A stretch of 64,000 nt of DNA from Liolophura sinensis (GCF_032854445.1 NC_088300.1:60176984-60240983), one strand, 5' to 3'. Positions 14,276 to 25,554 are shown, counted from the stretch's first letter. Numbers and translations are program-made. Notes: generated by a model from the letters alone, not told the origin.

Positions 14276-17200
14276 GAATTTTGGCCAACCGTTCATTTTT
14301 GTCACCCTCTCCCCACTAACGGATATGTATTTTGGACTGTCAAATTACACTATCCAAACCACAGTGAATGCACATTAACGGAAATTTTACAGACAGGCTT
14401 GAAAATTCCAGAATTTGGGGAATACATGTACGTTCACCTATGAAGAAGTGCAGTCTTTGTCATATCGGTTAAGTTATGGAGTGTTTGTCATTGTAGAAAA
14501 AAATGCGTGGACAAGTTTGTCGTGTTATTGCATAGGATACGACGAGAGACCACACGAAATTCTTTCCTAGAGATCCAACATGGCCTCACGTATACAAAGA
14601 ATATATGAGGCGCTGAGCCAAACTGTTTACATCCACACAGAATCAGGCAGCGGGATCAAGAAGTGATCTTACACTTAAATCAAAATTAATCGTTCAACTT
14701 ATGTTCCTTTCTGTTATCTTGTTTAGCAGAAATTTGTTTTACAATAGCTTACCCAGAATTTCCGTTGTCAGGCAATACTTGGACCTTGTTTCGTAAGAAA
14801 CAACAACTTTAACACAGTTTGAAATTTTGGCTTAAGTCTAAGATTGCTGTTTACGTAGCCTTACATGCAATATAGACCTCTAAAATATTGTGACGACAAT
14901 TTACCCTGAAAACACCTGGAAAACCATCGCGACCAGAACATTGGTTTAACTTACAGAGGGTAACAATTGTCACCATCACGAACCAGTAATATTGTGTACA
15001 TTCCTACACCAAAGCTTACGGTAACATCCAATATTGTGTATAAATAAAACCCAATATTTGCAGGTTGGCTACTTAGGATTTAAAAAAGCGAACATAAACT
15101 GACGCATATCATATGAGCCTGAGGTTCAGGTGTTCAAGATAGGCGATAACTCTGTCCAGGCTATCTTTTGTCATAGAGGTCGAGAACTGAGCGACCGCTG
15201 TGACAAAAGATAACCGACTCTGGGTGATCATCTAGCTTGCACATCGAAACAAAAGGCGGTAACTGACTTACATCTATACAGCAAAGTATATTTATTGCAC
15301 TTATGCATAATACATATAATACAGGTTATCTGGATGGCTCATTGGATATATGGATTGTACACAAAGCTGTAGTGGAACATATACCGAGTACATGCACAGT
15401 ACACAAAGCGATAAACGACAATGCACACAGCTCCGTGTGCTCAACACTCCACACCTTATTCGCCAGAATACAGCTCATGCAGCTGTGAATATTGAGTTGA
15501 ATGTAGTGTTGGAATCTTGTGCCAACTTTACTTTCCCCCTGGCAGGTAAAATTCGAAAACAACATTCAACTCCCATATTCACATCTGTACGAGATGTATT
15601 CTGCGAATATTATGTTGTGCTGGAATCTTGTGCAATTTGCACCGAGCTTAAACTTTTGAACGGTTTTGTGTATATGTAACGGGTGAAACTTACTGAAAAC
15701 AGTGTACCTGTGTAACTGCATGTAGCCACAGGCCAAACACATGTCATGGCTTTATGTCATTAGATAACCCCGCACGAAGCACGTGTATTTATATGTTGAT
15801 AGGCCGAAAGGTGTATTTTGTAAAAATGAAAAAATATGAAAAAAATATTTGACCGGTTTTGTAGCATGGCAGCGTTTGGTCCGCTTCAGTGGTGAATAGC
15901 GTCAGTTATGGCATGCAAGATCTAAAATGGCAACCCACTGAGCATTCAACACCCTCGAAAGTACCTCGTACAAATGTAAATAGTTATCACCTGACCCAGT
16001 CACCTCCATGCACGAATGCACCTCGGTCATATCAATGGACGGCGCGATCTATATCGGTGCCAAAGTTCTTACAATATTTCCATCAAATGCTCTATACCAC
16101 ACACGCATAGATGCCTGTAATTTTCTTGTCATACAGGATCAAAATCATCCGCTCCATCCTATAGCAACTGTTGCATAAATAGGCTTTATGTTTATCTAGG
16201 ACCATAATAATTGGCCATTCAATAAAGCGACATTTAGCAATTCTTAAAAGCCTTTTCTGGTCTGCGTGCATGACTGCTACGATATTAACTCATAAAGCTG
16301 GCACTGCAGGCGTACATAGTTTGATTGGAAAATGACATGATAGGTATATATCTACCTACTGGGCCCTAGGGGGCCAACACTCTTCAGTACCCCATACATA
16401 ACAGAAACTGGTTGCACGACAATCCAGATATTCTATACCTGCATTTGCATATATGAGAGAGCTTGCCTACAACTATGCACATATATTGCTCGAAAATGTT
16501 AACGTATCTGTTTGATATACATGTACCTGCTGTACGTCATTTGATTGCGATAAAGAATCGTTCACATGGTGCAATGTGTCGAAACGACTTGTCGTATCCT
16601 GAGGCTATTCGAATACAAGCAAGACATGGTCGAAAACAAGTCATGCTCGATTCCACTCACTTTGTAGCAATGTATATACGTTGGTTTATACATTGTTTAT
16701 TGTTTAGACGTTGCGAGTTGGCTGTGCTCTGAGAGATCGTAAGGTATATCAGTGTGATCGGTGACCATCTTTTTAGCTGCAACATGCAGATATGTAAGTC
16801 GCTTTTTTTGTTTACCTGCCTGTCGGTCGGTCTGTCGGTTGGTCTGTATGTCCGCCGGTCTCTCGGTCGGCCTTTCGGACGGTCTTAGGCTTACAATCTT
16901 ACAGTGCTTAACACCTGGTTAATCGTTCTGTCTGTTTGTCGATCGGTGTGTCTAATTTTTTACATCTAATCTTTTAACATGGGCCTTTCACTTTACGTGA
17001 CGAGGAGACGAGTATCGACTTTTTCATTTAGGATTATTTCATATTCTCCGGTGAAGCGACACATCATTACTGCGCTATAGCTGACCGCTGCTGAACAAGA
17101 CATGCCGGACAAACAAGGAAACATCTGGCGTAGTGTGTTCATGGCTAGGGTGAAATCGATAGGAATCCCAATAAACACTTATGTTGTCAAGTGCAGCCAA

Positions 17201-20200
17201 TGGTATTCGTCCACACCCAGATGTATATACAGCCAGAAGTATATGCAGACGACTGGATATACTTGGTAATATCGACAATAGGCAGTGGTCAATTCGTCTG
17301 CAAGGAAGCCTAAACATACAGCAAACGTGTGCGCCAGCCAGTTAGTATCAGGGACAGTCTGTTTCGAATCCAGTACTGTAACAAAATTAAAATAAAATTG
17401 CCATGTACTATTTATAACATTGGCCAATCCGGTAGAAATCATGCAAAGAAGCAAATGGGAAAAAATCCACAGAAAACAGAAGAAATTTGGTTTGTTTTGA
17501 AACCAATACTGTAAAAAGGAATACAATAAAATGGACCTGCATAATTTGATAATGAACAATCCAATGGAAATCACGTAAAAAAGTAAATGACAACTATCCA
17601 GATAAAACAGAAGAAATTCGGTCAACGAAGCGTATTAGAACCGGACAAGTGGCAGTTGTATACTGTGCAACCGTGCGAAAGCTAAATCATGTACAGCTTG
17701 ATGACGTGCATGTGGAACTTGAAGGATAAAGTTAAATGTACAAATTTTGGATTAATCTTGGGGTAAAATGACCGAAAATAAATATGACGGTTACCAGTAA
17801 GGCGTCTTTTTATCTTGAATACGAGGACCAAGCTACCATGCATTATTCTTTGGGCTTGAAACTAATGGGTCTCACCAGCCCTTTACAAAGGGAAGCAGAT
17901 CTGGCGAAAGAGCAGCGCCCTCTATCTAATGCTAGTTATTTCAAAAACATCACAAGAGATTATGAATAATCATAGCTTTGTGAAGGGTTGGAGAGCCCCA
18001 TTGGCTGACGATAACACAAGTATTAAAAACCTCTAGACTATTCATCCAACTATGGACATGGAATTCATATCAGGCGATATCACGCTTCAAAAGATACGCT
18101 CTAAAACGAAGAGTATGGTTTAAGGAAAATGAAGAAGGATATACAGAAAAAAAAACAGGAAATTTTTTTCACTTTTCAGGCATATTTTATATTTCTTAAT
18201 AACCCCTCTATTTTATGAATATTTTCTATCAGTTGATGGAAATTTTTGGAAAGGACGCCATCGATGAGCTGTCCGCCACAGAAAGTTGTTTTGACAGCTC
18301 TCACCGTTAATGCCACCACAGCAGGCTACTTAATTTCCGGACTGGCCGCTGGGACCTTAGGGAAATTGTAGTTTAACGAAGTTTTATGCCCCAAGAAGAA
18401 AGCTAAGAAGATTTTTTTTTTAACTTTTACATGCTAGTCCACATCATAAACCCCATATTAAGAAATACAAACCAAGCCTATCACGTATCCTTAAAGCGAG
18501 ATTTACTTGTTTATCAGATAGACCTGATTCCGCGTGTAAGTTAGTCCTACAATTCTGAAGAAAATTCGCATTGAGAAGTGAGTTTCGGCATTGCACTAAC
18601 TGCATCCTAATCAAGGCTAGCTATCATCTTTGCAGGCCAATAGTGCAAGATCTCTATTTTATTATTTTGCTGGAAATTTTTCTCACCTGCAGGGAGAACC
18701 TTCGAATTGCTTGAATAAACAGGCCAAAGGACCTGGTACGGTAAGGAGGAGGGTCGGTCCCAGGTACGATAAAAAAAAAATGCAAATTTCAAAATCCCGG
18801 CACAGTTATGTAAATTCCCAAATTAGAAGTATAAAACTTGGTCGAATCACACAAAGTTATTCGGCTATAAAAGACATGGTAGCTTAGTAATAACGCGCCA
18901 AAAATACACTCTCGATCATTGACGCCAATTTTTCGTTCCAACGACACACTGTGTCTTTAATTTATGATCAACTTTAACCAGAAAAATATTTTTACTGAAA
19001 CATTTGTGTGTGTATTTTTACGTGCTGTCAAAGTTTCGTTTTGGTTAATATCTGTCTTCGTATGTAAAAACATATACTTTATAACGTTATCAGTTTTGTC
19101 ATGTTTCAGCAGGTTTAAAATACGTATTTCTGCCATACTCTGCAAGGCATCTTTCACAGCACAGTGAAACTAACCACAGAGAACAGGTTGCACCTCAAGG
19201 AAGGATTCGAATCTTTGTGGGCTTTTTTTTTCTTTAGAAGCATTTTTGTGATTAAAGATCTAGGCCGCCTTGCATTAAATAAGTGCTGTCATGAATTAGA
19301 ATTAGATAAGCTATGGTATTACGTGAGAACTATAGTGAAATCATGTACGCGACTCTTGGTTAAGAGCACATGTGGTCCCTTTACCTACCATTAATATTAA
19401 CATATTGTGCGTAGCGGATGTATGAAGCTTAAACTATAAATTGAACTGATTGATGCATAACTTCGTGGTCAATGATTTTTCAGAAATTATTACACTTGTG
19501 TTGCAGTGATTTTCCCCACTCTACGGTGTCTGATTCCAAAAAAAAGATATTTCAGTGCGACTGGTGCAATCTACCATTTTTTGATTTTATGACCTATACA
19601 TTGCTTCATTGCATGTTTGGAGCTTTATGAGTTGTATGCTTGCCATATAACAGAAAAAGAAGAGTAAAACAAAACTGAAAAAGAAGTAGCGTTACGAGAG
19701 TGTAAGCAGCTGCCATTTACAGCTATGGTCAGTATCGATTCCCCGCCTTACCATACCAGGTCGTTTACCTGAAATTGATCATGACAATATCCTTTCGAGA
19801 CATTAGTGGTCACCAGCTATAGCATTACCCAGGTGATCACACATTATAGACGTGGATTTTATAACTCGCACCATGACAATGAACCGTGGATCTATATGGC
19901 GACACCTGGTTAAACGTAAAATTTTAAATAGAGTTATATCGGTAGATAATAGAGACAAATGTACAAATACCTCAGATGAATACAAGATTACCATTGGTTC
20001 GTATAAAGCAGCCGAGCAATCCATATTTGGCGTATATGTGTACAGTATAAAACTATGTATACTCAGGCCGAATACAATCGGGACTTCCTTGTGTATTTGT
20101 TTTTGATCACTTGACATTATCGATATCTGCAGGACACGATTTCTGATGTAAATGGCCGATTTTTGACTTAAATCAAAATTTGAATTACAATCTTAAAGCT

Positions 20201-23200
20201 TATTTTTGGGCTTTAGTAATTGGAATTTTGTTCACCTCATCAATGTTGCCTTAAGATTTAAGATCTATTGCGAAAAGTTCCGGTGTACATTGTGTAGAAT
20301 TTAAAAATGGTGCTTGTTGCTGCATCGCTCAGCGCTCCGCACTGAGAGGTTCATGCAAGGAAACAGAACTGGTTTGCCCGGTTTTAGTATAATGTACATG
20401 ACTGGCTGGAGTGTCCTGGTTGGTGTCTTCGGCATGATACTTCAGTGGTGACAACACTTTGACGGCATGACACACACCTCGTCCTCAAATGAAGAAATGT
20501 AAAGTACGACGCAAAAACCCCAAGCATACCATAGATATATATATTAATTAGAACATAAAGCCACTTTCTTTTTGAAGCGAGTACCACCTGAGTTATATAG
20601 GCTATATGGCACCACTCCACTTATAGGTAATTAAGGATTATATTAATCCCATGGGCTTACTGGATCCCCTTGCGTTAAATGACATCAATATAGATACGAA
20701 GACTACGAATTTAAGACTTATTTTACCCATGTAGACATAAAGGAGAGTTTGAGGCTGTTAACTTTTTATCTAGACATTTTCTCATTTTCTCGTCATTGAT
20801 ACCTTTTCACAATTATTGTGGCCTTGCTAGCTCTGCGAACCATCTACAGAAAATAAAACGAACAGGAACTTTGTCTTCACACTTCATTCAGTTGATTTTG
20901 TTGTTACGGTATATAATTGTTGGTTTACAAACAGGTCACCATGTGACCATTCACCAACATTTTTAGTATTATAAGCCTTCTTCCGCACACGATGGACTAT
21001 TGATTGCGCCTTTAGAACATACTTTCCTTCCACAAAACTTTCAAATTCACCGCAACAATAGACGCTTACAACTGAATGGGAAACTAGATGAGCCAACCTG
21101 TTCACAGTGACAGATCCGCTGTGAAGTGACACAAAGGCTTCCCTGGTATGACGTTGGTTTAGCCTCATTTCGCCTACTTTCACACCTTTATGAGTCTCAT
21201 TTCGCCTACTTCAGATTTTTCGGACAGGCATCCTGTAGATGGTTGGGGGCACGCCCCCTAATGGGTTCCTACTGAGCGTCTCTCACTCATCGGCTGAGTG
21301 AACTTAGTAGAAGCGCAATGCTCACTGAAGTCTTGATGGGGAATACCGTTTGCATCAGAGTGACACTGGCAGAACTTTACTCACTTATCACAATAAATAC
21401 GATCGCAGACGTCGAGACAATCATTGGCATGATTTGAACCATGGCAGCATTTGAACCTATACAATAAGCTGTAACATGCTACCACAAAGAGGTTAATCCC
21501 ACCAATTGACTCATGTACATATGTAAATAGTATACCAACGCACTGTGTTATGTAACCAAAATATTCGTGTGTTAAAAAAAAAAAATAAATAAAACACTGA
21601 TTTGATGGGCCACGATATCCGCCAGGAAAGTGGCCCTAAAACCAGTAAATAAACAAAAACGAGACAATCATTAAGTAACATCATGGCAGCAGTGCAAGCA
21701 CAACTTGAATTCATACCAACTACGAGAGGTGGGGTAACTCTTGTGTGGAATAATTACGAATACCGACTGAACAGAAAAAAATCTGATTATCGGACTCTGG
21801 ACGAGAAGTTACAAAGATTGAAAGAACAGTTGCAGGGAGAACAACTGACATTGGTGGAATTTGCCGACAAAGCATCGTTCTTGCTACACTTGTAATTTTT
21901 AACTGTCATCATTTATCACTTATCTATTTACCACTCTTATGCATTACATTCCTAACAATATGTTTTTTACTATGATCTATGCGTCCATCTTTGGGTCATT
22001 CTTTTGTCCACACGGTCCCTGAGGTTTAATCGGATTACACCCTGGAGTTTTAATCCCATTAAATGGTTATCTTCACACCTTGGGGATTATCATTTCGCCT
22101 ACCTCCAATTTCTAATTTCAAACAAAAGAAGTAGGCGAAATGAGACTACACCATGACCTTGAAGTTGTTATGTAACAGGTGTAGCCGATGGAATAGGCCA
22201 GAGCTAAAATATTCGTTGCTAACCATCAGAATAGAGTTTGCCGTTAAATGCGTAGATTAATATCTTTTTACCGTCTAATGTTTCACAAAGCAAGCTTTGT
22301 CCTATGAATATACCGTAAATATATAACAGTTTCTTTAATAAATGTTTAATAAATAAACATTTATTACGAAGCTAAACTGATAAACAGTTGTTCCTTTCTC
22401 AGTGTTATTGTAGGATATGCTGTTAGCTAAAGTAAATAGCCTTTAGCTTTTATTGGGTGTATACTGTACATGATCTGTATAAATTTACAATAATATATTT
22501 AAACTTGTCTAACATATAGTTTGAAATAAATATAAAAAAGAATTTCTTGTGTAGTTCAAATTTATCCCCCCTCTATGACCTCACTTTGTTAAGCACTGAA
22601 AATCGAACACTTGGACTTTGAATCGAACTCAGTATCCTGCGCTACACAGCAGTTACGAAACACGCATGTTAACACTGGACCAATGCGAACAACACGTTAA
22701 ATGCCATGAAATATTATGGTGAATGTAGGGTTCCTCTGAACTTTCAAATTATTTCTTTTTTCTCCCGATTTATAAAAATATGATTGCTTGAACCAACACG
22801 ATACTTCGATATATCTTACAACTCCCTAACTAGACATCAATGATTTTGGTTCACGTAATCATATCTTAATTATAAAAGGAATTCTCACTGGAAAACGCCT
22901 TAAAATAGCAAAATCAGCTTTTGACCCTGCTTTTGTCTTTTGATAAAACAATTACTATATATTGCATCACTTCAATTTTTCACACACATGTTCTTCAGTA
23001 ATTGTGCTTCATATTCAAGTAAGTTTTACTTGTTTTCTGCATGAAAAAAATTAAACCCCAATGCTGCACTGAAGTGGGATGATTTCTTATCTCGTTGGAA
23101 AGGGGTCCTTTTCCATTGCATATTGCATCGATTGCTCTACTTTTGTTCATGAATATAGTCTCAGCAATGTACAAATGGGCTAACAAGTTGTGTGCACAAT

Positions 23201-24968
23201 ATAGGGTTACATGCAGCAAGGAGAGTAAAACCATAGCAGCGACCACGATACTGTGATAGTTTCCTTTTACCGCTGAAATGCGACCTCTTGTAAATTAAGC
23301 GTGACCATTCGTCTTTTGCTGCGATAAGCAGTTTCTGTGGGTCAGATTTTGAGCATATGATGTTTAGGCATGATACATTCACTTTACGAGCCCCTACAGC
23401 ATAAAAAGATCAACTTTTTACGGTATGTTACCGCTATTAGGAGACACTTTGATTTTGTTGTTGTTTGCAAATTTCTTCGTACAAATTACGAACGGATATA
23501 ATAGTTATATACGTGAGTTGAAAATATAGTGTAGAATTCAGAAAAAATCTCAAGGTCAAACCTCTTGAAGGAAGCTAAGGAATTGGAATTTCATACTGAC
23601 TATGGAATACTAAAACAGGTTTGCGAACACCCTTAAGATTCCCGGTAGGTCAGTTAGTCTAAATCAAACAAATCCCACGAAGAATGACCGCTTCGGTGGC
23701 CTAATAGAACGTCCGCCTGGAAGTCTTGAGACCCGCGTCGGGTCATATACCATGCAAAGCCTTTATAATGATACTTGTTGAGAGGATAAAGCAAGGTAAC
23801 ACAGTACATGTACACACATTTAATGACTCTCACGCCTTCACACGTCAGTGTAGGTGCAAGTAAAACGACAGGAAGTATTCCAACATTTTCAGTGCTATTT
23901 AGGTACTTGCACATGTATATCTGGTAGAGAGGCCTATATCGTCTACTTGATATGAAATATACGAGACTCGAGGAGACCTGGACGACCTTAACGCATATAA
24001 GCATCTAATCATGCAAATTCATATCCTGGTGTAAATTTACTGTTAAAGTACTGTTTCAGATCAGTAAGGAATGCGGAAATCAGCTCTCCGCTAGGCACCG
24101 AACACTGTATGTGACGTAACTAAAGCAGTAGCCATGCAAATAAGCGAGAGTTACATTCAAATCCTGGGTTGTCGCTGGCGCATGGAGGCTTGTCAAGCAC
24201 CTGTTGAACGTTCGTGCTTTACCCTGTGCATTCTAACTTTATCCACCCACAAACGTGACCGCCGATATATGAGTGAAAAATTACACGCTATAAACACCAA
24301 TCAAATAAATACCTCCCGACCATAGTAAAGCTACAGACAAAAAACAGTTGATGTAAAAATCAAATCGCTTTAAGCGCAGAGAGAATTATAGCGAACAGCC
24401 CCTTGTCAGATGCAAATTATAGTCAGAATACAAGGTCATGGAAATGAAAGGACAGAATTAAATGTTAGCTGAATATATTACGTCAATGAAAAAAATTAAG
24501 TTTATAGTAAGATTTACATAGACTCACTATAGATAGGAAACGTAGACGCTCGCGAAATATATTTTCTTTATATAATTTACTGTAGAGTAAATCCTTTTAT
24601 ATTATTTCACCAGGCATTATTGTACTCAAGAATTCTTCACTTTTACGATGGTGACGAGTTTTATGGGTCGAGTGCCACCAGGCATTATATATTAAGTAAA
24701 CAGTACTACGCGGTTATAGAATTAACGGAAGACTAACGCCGACTGGGGCCTATAAATCATTACAAATGTGCTAAATTTGGGCGTCGTTAGTTCAGGTTGA
24801 TGACATTGTGAAGTGCAGTACTACTTATCACATGAGCACGAGAACATTGTGCGACTTACCCCATGTGAGAAGTGTGAACAGCAACTGCACGCTGATGACC
24901 AGGCATGTCAGACCGATGAAGAGCCGAGACACGCCGCCCCTAGCTCTCAGTGCGGTAATTAGCGCCAT
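6015..24968 (-). CDS. MGAT4: MGAT4-like N-acetylglucosaminyltransferase gene, incomplete model
   Basis: MGAT4 (GT54 family) enzymes are Golgi type II membrane proteins. They add a beta-1,4-linked GlcNAc to the alpha-1,3-mannose arm of N-glycans, starting a branch. The large last exon (7156-6015) carries the recognisable catalytic sequence. An anchor exon at 24968-24860 has the right topology for this family. Candidate linkers lie at 14101-14032, 11796-11699 and 10486-10411; the last joins the catalytic exon in perfect phase. The anchor exon ends in phase 1, but the 14101 exon opens in phase 0 in the frame that continues to the catalytic exon. At least one exon is therefore missing or misassigned. 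That the anchor exon belongs to this gene is inferred from strand, position and topology; transcript evidence would settle it. Confidence 0.75.
8530..8580 (-). repeat. Fragment of dispersed repeat family D
   Basis: The plus strand reads GAGTAAAACCAGAGCAGCGAC then GTGTGATAGATGGCAAATG. This is the reverse complement of the phrase seen near 28550, and it is shared with 23215 and 50300. It lies in the intron upstream of the catalytic exon. Confidence 0.5.
8829..9040 (+). repeat. Unclassified dispersed repeat, family E
   Basis: About 200 bp match 35889-36062 in the same orientation. Shared phrases include CATTTCGTCCATG, GTTCTATTGATTTTAGAAAG, GTAAATTTCAGC and GGACGAAATTT, with many substitutions and small gaps. 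No terminal repeats or coding capacity were seen. Confidence 0.7.
10035..10200 (+). repeat. Unclassified dispersed repeat, family D
   Basis: Best match to the copy at 4622-4800. It contains TTTACATGGACAGTCAGAAT, GAGGTAAACTGGCAAGAGGC and GTGACCATTTGTCAGCTGTC, followed by a GTCGTGGTCGCTCTGG block related to 23230 and 28560. Confidence 0.6.
10411..10486 (-). CDS. MGAT4: Candidate MGAT4-like exon (stem region)
   Basis: 76 bp between a GTTTTCAG acceptor and an AAAG|GTATAT donor. The only open frame reads TCSCGVEQAVDMDKARLLGK then PRKDK and ends in phase 1. That phase fits the first bases of the catalytic exon exactly and gives ...KDKGFLTIGIPT across the junction. The other two frames contain stops. 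The stem region of this family is poorly conserved, so the sequence itself is not diagnostic; splice sites and phase are the support. Confidence 0.7.
11335..11579. mobile_element. MITE-like fold-back element, about 245 bp
   Basis: The ends are inverted repeats of about 36 bp, sharing TGTTAATTTTAACAGAA in the left arm and its complement in the right arm. Both ends begin TATAC, consistent with TA target duplication. The interior is also partly self-complementary (GAATGTATTCTG and CAGAATACATTC). There is no coding capacity. It lies in the intron between the 11699 and 10486 candidate exons. Confidence 0.75.
11699..11796 (-). CDS. MGAT4: Candidate MGAT4-like exon
   Basis: 98 bp flanked by a TTTCTTTCTCAG acceptor and a TCAAAG|GTAAGAAC donor. 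Two frames are open. The one that splices in phase to the 10486 exon reads GKGVQQATVKSYEFGLVNMG then HYGYGSSETASK. The other reads MGKEYNRLPLSPMNSDWSIW and would end in phase 2, which does not fit the next exon. Good splice sites make an exon likely; the frame and membership in this gene are uncertain. Confidence 0.5.
11868..11992 (-). repeat. SINE family A fragment
   Basis: Central block in reverse orientation containing ACGACGGCGGCCAGCATT and GAAACCCACGACCATCCGCA. Head and tail are missing. Confidence 0.8.
12036..12225 (-). repeat. SINE family B, head portion
   Basis: Shares AACCAGTCG(C/T)TGCACTATCC and the TAATGCTGAA block with copies at 27450 and 55224. It continues on the right into a tRNA-like head (GTGTGACTCGACCC) that those copies lack in full. 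Confidence 0.75.
14032..14101 (-). CDS. MGAT4: Candidate MGAT4-like exon
   Basis: 70 bp with an acceptor in CTTATAATTCAG and a CAGAG|GTGAGAATT donor. The frame continuing to the 11796 exon reads IWIIGERTGCLLQNNVGYWA then PNR and begins in phase 0. A second open frame reads FGLSVKELDAFCRTMSATGL and would need a phase-2 donor upstream. A weak 49-bp candidate exon at 15003-14955 could supply that donor and would also fit the phase of the anchor exon, but this chain cannot then reach the catalytic exon. Unresolved. Confidence 0.45.
14152..14275. repeat. Tetranucleotide microsatellite (TATG/TACG)
   Basis: Array of GTAT units with an internal block of ACGT-type units and a TATATG interruption. The Tyr/Thr/His-rich open frames on both strands are artefacts of this repeat. 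Confidence 0.95.
16805..16885. repeat. Degenerate GGTC/TGTC repeat
   Basis: Run of imperfect CGGT/CTGT tetranucleotides, with a weaker continuation near 16930. It lies in an intron of the MGAT4-like gene. Confidence 0.75.
17365..17625. repeat. Diverged tandem duplication, about 120-135 bp unit
   Basis: Two consecutive segments (about 17365-17505 and 17506-17625) share the phrases ATACTGTAA, AACAATCC-ATGGAAATC and AAAACAGAAGAAATT. The duplication explains the internally repetitive 148-residue open frame on the minus strand, which is not taken as a gene. Confidence 0.65.
18264..18371 (+). other. Short open frame, 35 codons, unassigned
   Basis: Starts MSCPPQKVVLTALTVNATTA and ends with a small-residue hydrophobic stretch before TAG. 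It has protein-like composition (Ala, Gly, Thr and Leu rich) in AT-rich intronic surroundings. I do not recognise it. It could be a relic of a mobile element or chance. Confidence 0.2.
20384..20530 (+). repeat. SINE family C, 5'-truncated
   Basis: Shares the tail region with 34525-34885: a GTATAATGT start, then TTCGGCATGATACTTCA, ending in AAAGTACGACGCAAAAACCC. Confidence 0.65.
20884..21183 (-). other. Unassigned 99-codon open frame next to a transposon end
   Basis: The frame begins within a TIR-like motif (21163-21180) and runs away from the Mutator-like element. Its composition is protein-like, with paired cysteines (VYCCGEFESFVEGKYVL), but it matches no family I know. It may be a captured or older element fragment. 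Confidence 0.25.
21194..22146 (+). mobile_element. Mutator-like DNA transposon remnant with TIRs
   Basis: The 19-bp terminal sequence GTCTCATTTCGCCTACTTC at 21194-21212 is repeated as its exact reverse complement at 22128-22146. Additional TIR-like motifs lie just outside (21163-21180) and just inside (22086-22103), suggesting multiple TIR copies or nested ends. The 953-bp interior encodes only the FLYWCH-like fragment at 21683-21895 and no transposase catalytic domain. FLYWCH domains are often carried by Mutator-like elements. The element is non-autonomous. It lies in an intron of the MGAT4-like gene. Confidence 0.75.
21683..21895 (+). pseudogene. Truncated FLYWCH-type zinc finger, transposon-borne
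   Basis: A 70-residue frame whose first part (FIPTTRGGVTLVWNNYEYRL then NRKKSDYRT) matches the N-terminal half of FLYWCH domains: the (S/T)xRGG start, an aromatic-rich strand, then NRKKS. The Trp-Arg-Cys and later Cys/His ligands that should follow are absent. Instead it runs into an unrelated Glu/Leu/Gln-rich tail and a stop. It therefore cannot form the full zinc-binding fold and probably reflects an internal deletion of a Mutator-like element. Confidence 0.6.
23215..23310 (-). repeat. Dispersed repeat family D, reverse copy
   Basis: The plus strand contains GAGTAAAACCATAGCAGCGAC, CTGTGATAGTTTCC and GCGTGACCATTCG, in the order expected for the reverse complement of 10081-10170. Confidence 0.55.
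23688..23870 (+). repeat. SINE family C, head portion
   Basis: tRNA-like head TCGGTGGCCTAATAGAACGT then CCGCCT...GACCCGCGTCGGGTCAT, parallel to the head at 34525. The body is shortened. Confidence 0.65.
24860..24968 (-). CDS. MGAT4: First coding exon of MGAT4-like gene: signal anchor
   Basis: Encodes MALITALRARGGVSRLFIGL then TCLVISVQLLFTLLTW and ends in phase 1 at a TGGG|GTAAGTCGC donor. This is a short basic cytoplasmic tail (Arg8, Arg10, Arg15) followed by an uncharged segment of about 20 residues, as expected for a Golgi type II membrane protein. An in-frame TAG at 24992-24990, eight codons upstream, supports this ATG as the start. The flanking 24990-25260 is comparatively GC-rich and may hold the 5' UTR and promoter. 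Assignment to the MGAT4-like gene is inferred from strand, position and topology. Confidence 0.6.
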
Positions 24969-25554
24969 TGCGTATCTTAGTCTAGTCTCCTATTCACTGG
25001 CCGGGCAATCCTCACCAGCTCCTTGCGAAACTCCCGGTCATTCCCTCCCAGCCGGAAACGGACTTGTGGTGGGGGTTGGGGGAGGTGCTCCCCCTGTCTG
25101 CTGGATATGTCTGTCAAGCTTTAGTTAACAAAGAGAAAGCATCAACGAATCCTCCCGCCGACCTCTCCTGAGGGCTGTGTACGCATCTCTGGGAATCTCT
25201 GGTGTGCCGGAGTGGGTGTTGTAATCAATAGGGCCTATACTCCATCAGCCAATCAGTCATATGTTCGTGTGGTCTAAGGACATGTACAGTGTACACCGAC
25301 ATCAAACACCCGGATATTTCTCTATTCTCACAACTCAGGTAGCCCCTTGGGTAACAGATGTTGGGTTAAATAACATAAATTTCCATCAGCCTACATGTGC
25401 TCGCCTTGACCAGTTCAGTCTGTATGCATGCAGCAGGCCGACTGCGGGATATAATGTGGATATCTCCATATAATACGACCTATGCTAATACCACTTGCCG
25501 AGCTGTCTCAACAGTTTGAAGAACTTGAAGGCATAATAGCTCTACCTCCACGCG

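Noticed and set aside
14085-14443. Tyr/Thr/His/Met repeat proteins on both strands
   Set aside because: Translations of the TATG/TACG microsatellite.
14955-15003. 49-bp exon linking the anchor exon to the 14101 exon
   Set aside because: The donor is good, but the acceptor lacks a pyrimidine tract and the resulting frame cannot be continued to the catalytic exon; kept only as a hypothesis.
17179-17625. 148-residue hydrophobic minus-strand frame as a membrane protein
   Set aside because: It crosses a diverged tandem duplication in intronic DNA. The hydrophobicity reflects AT-rich sequence, and there is no family signature or splice support.
18672-18717. 46-bp exon on the minus strand with a good acceptor and donor
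   Set aside because: Splice sites look fair (CCTTACCGTACCAG and CTGCAG|GTGAG), but the phase cannot join the neighbouring candidates without yet another unseen exon.
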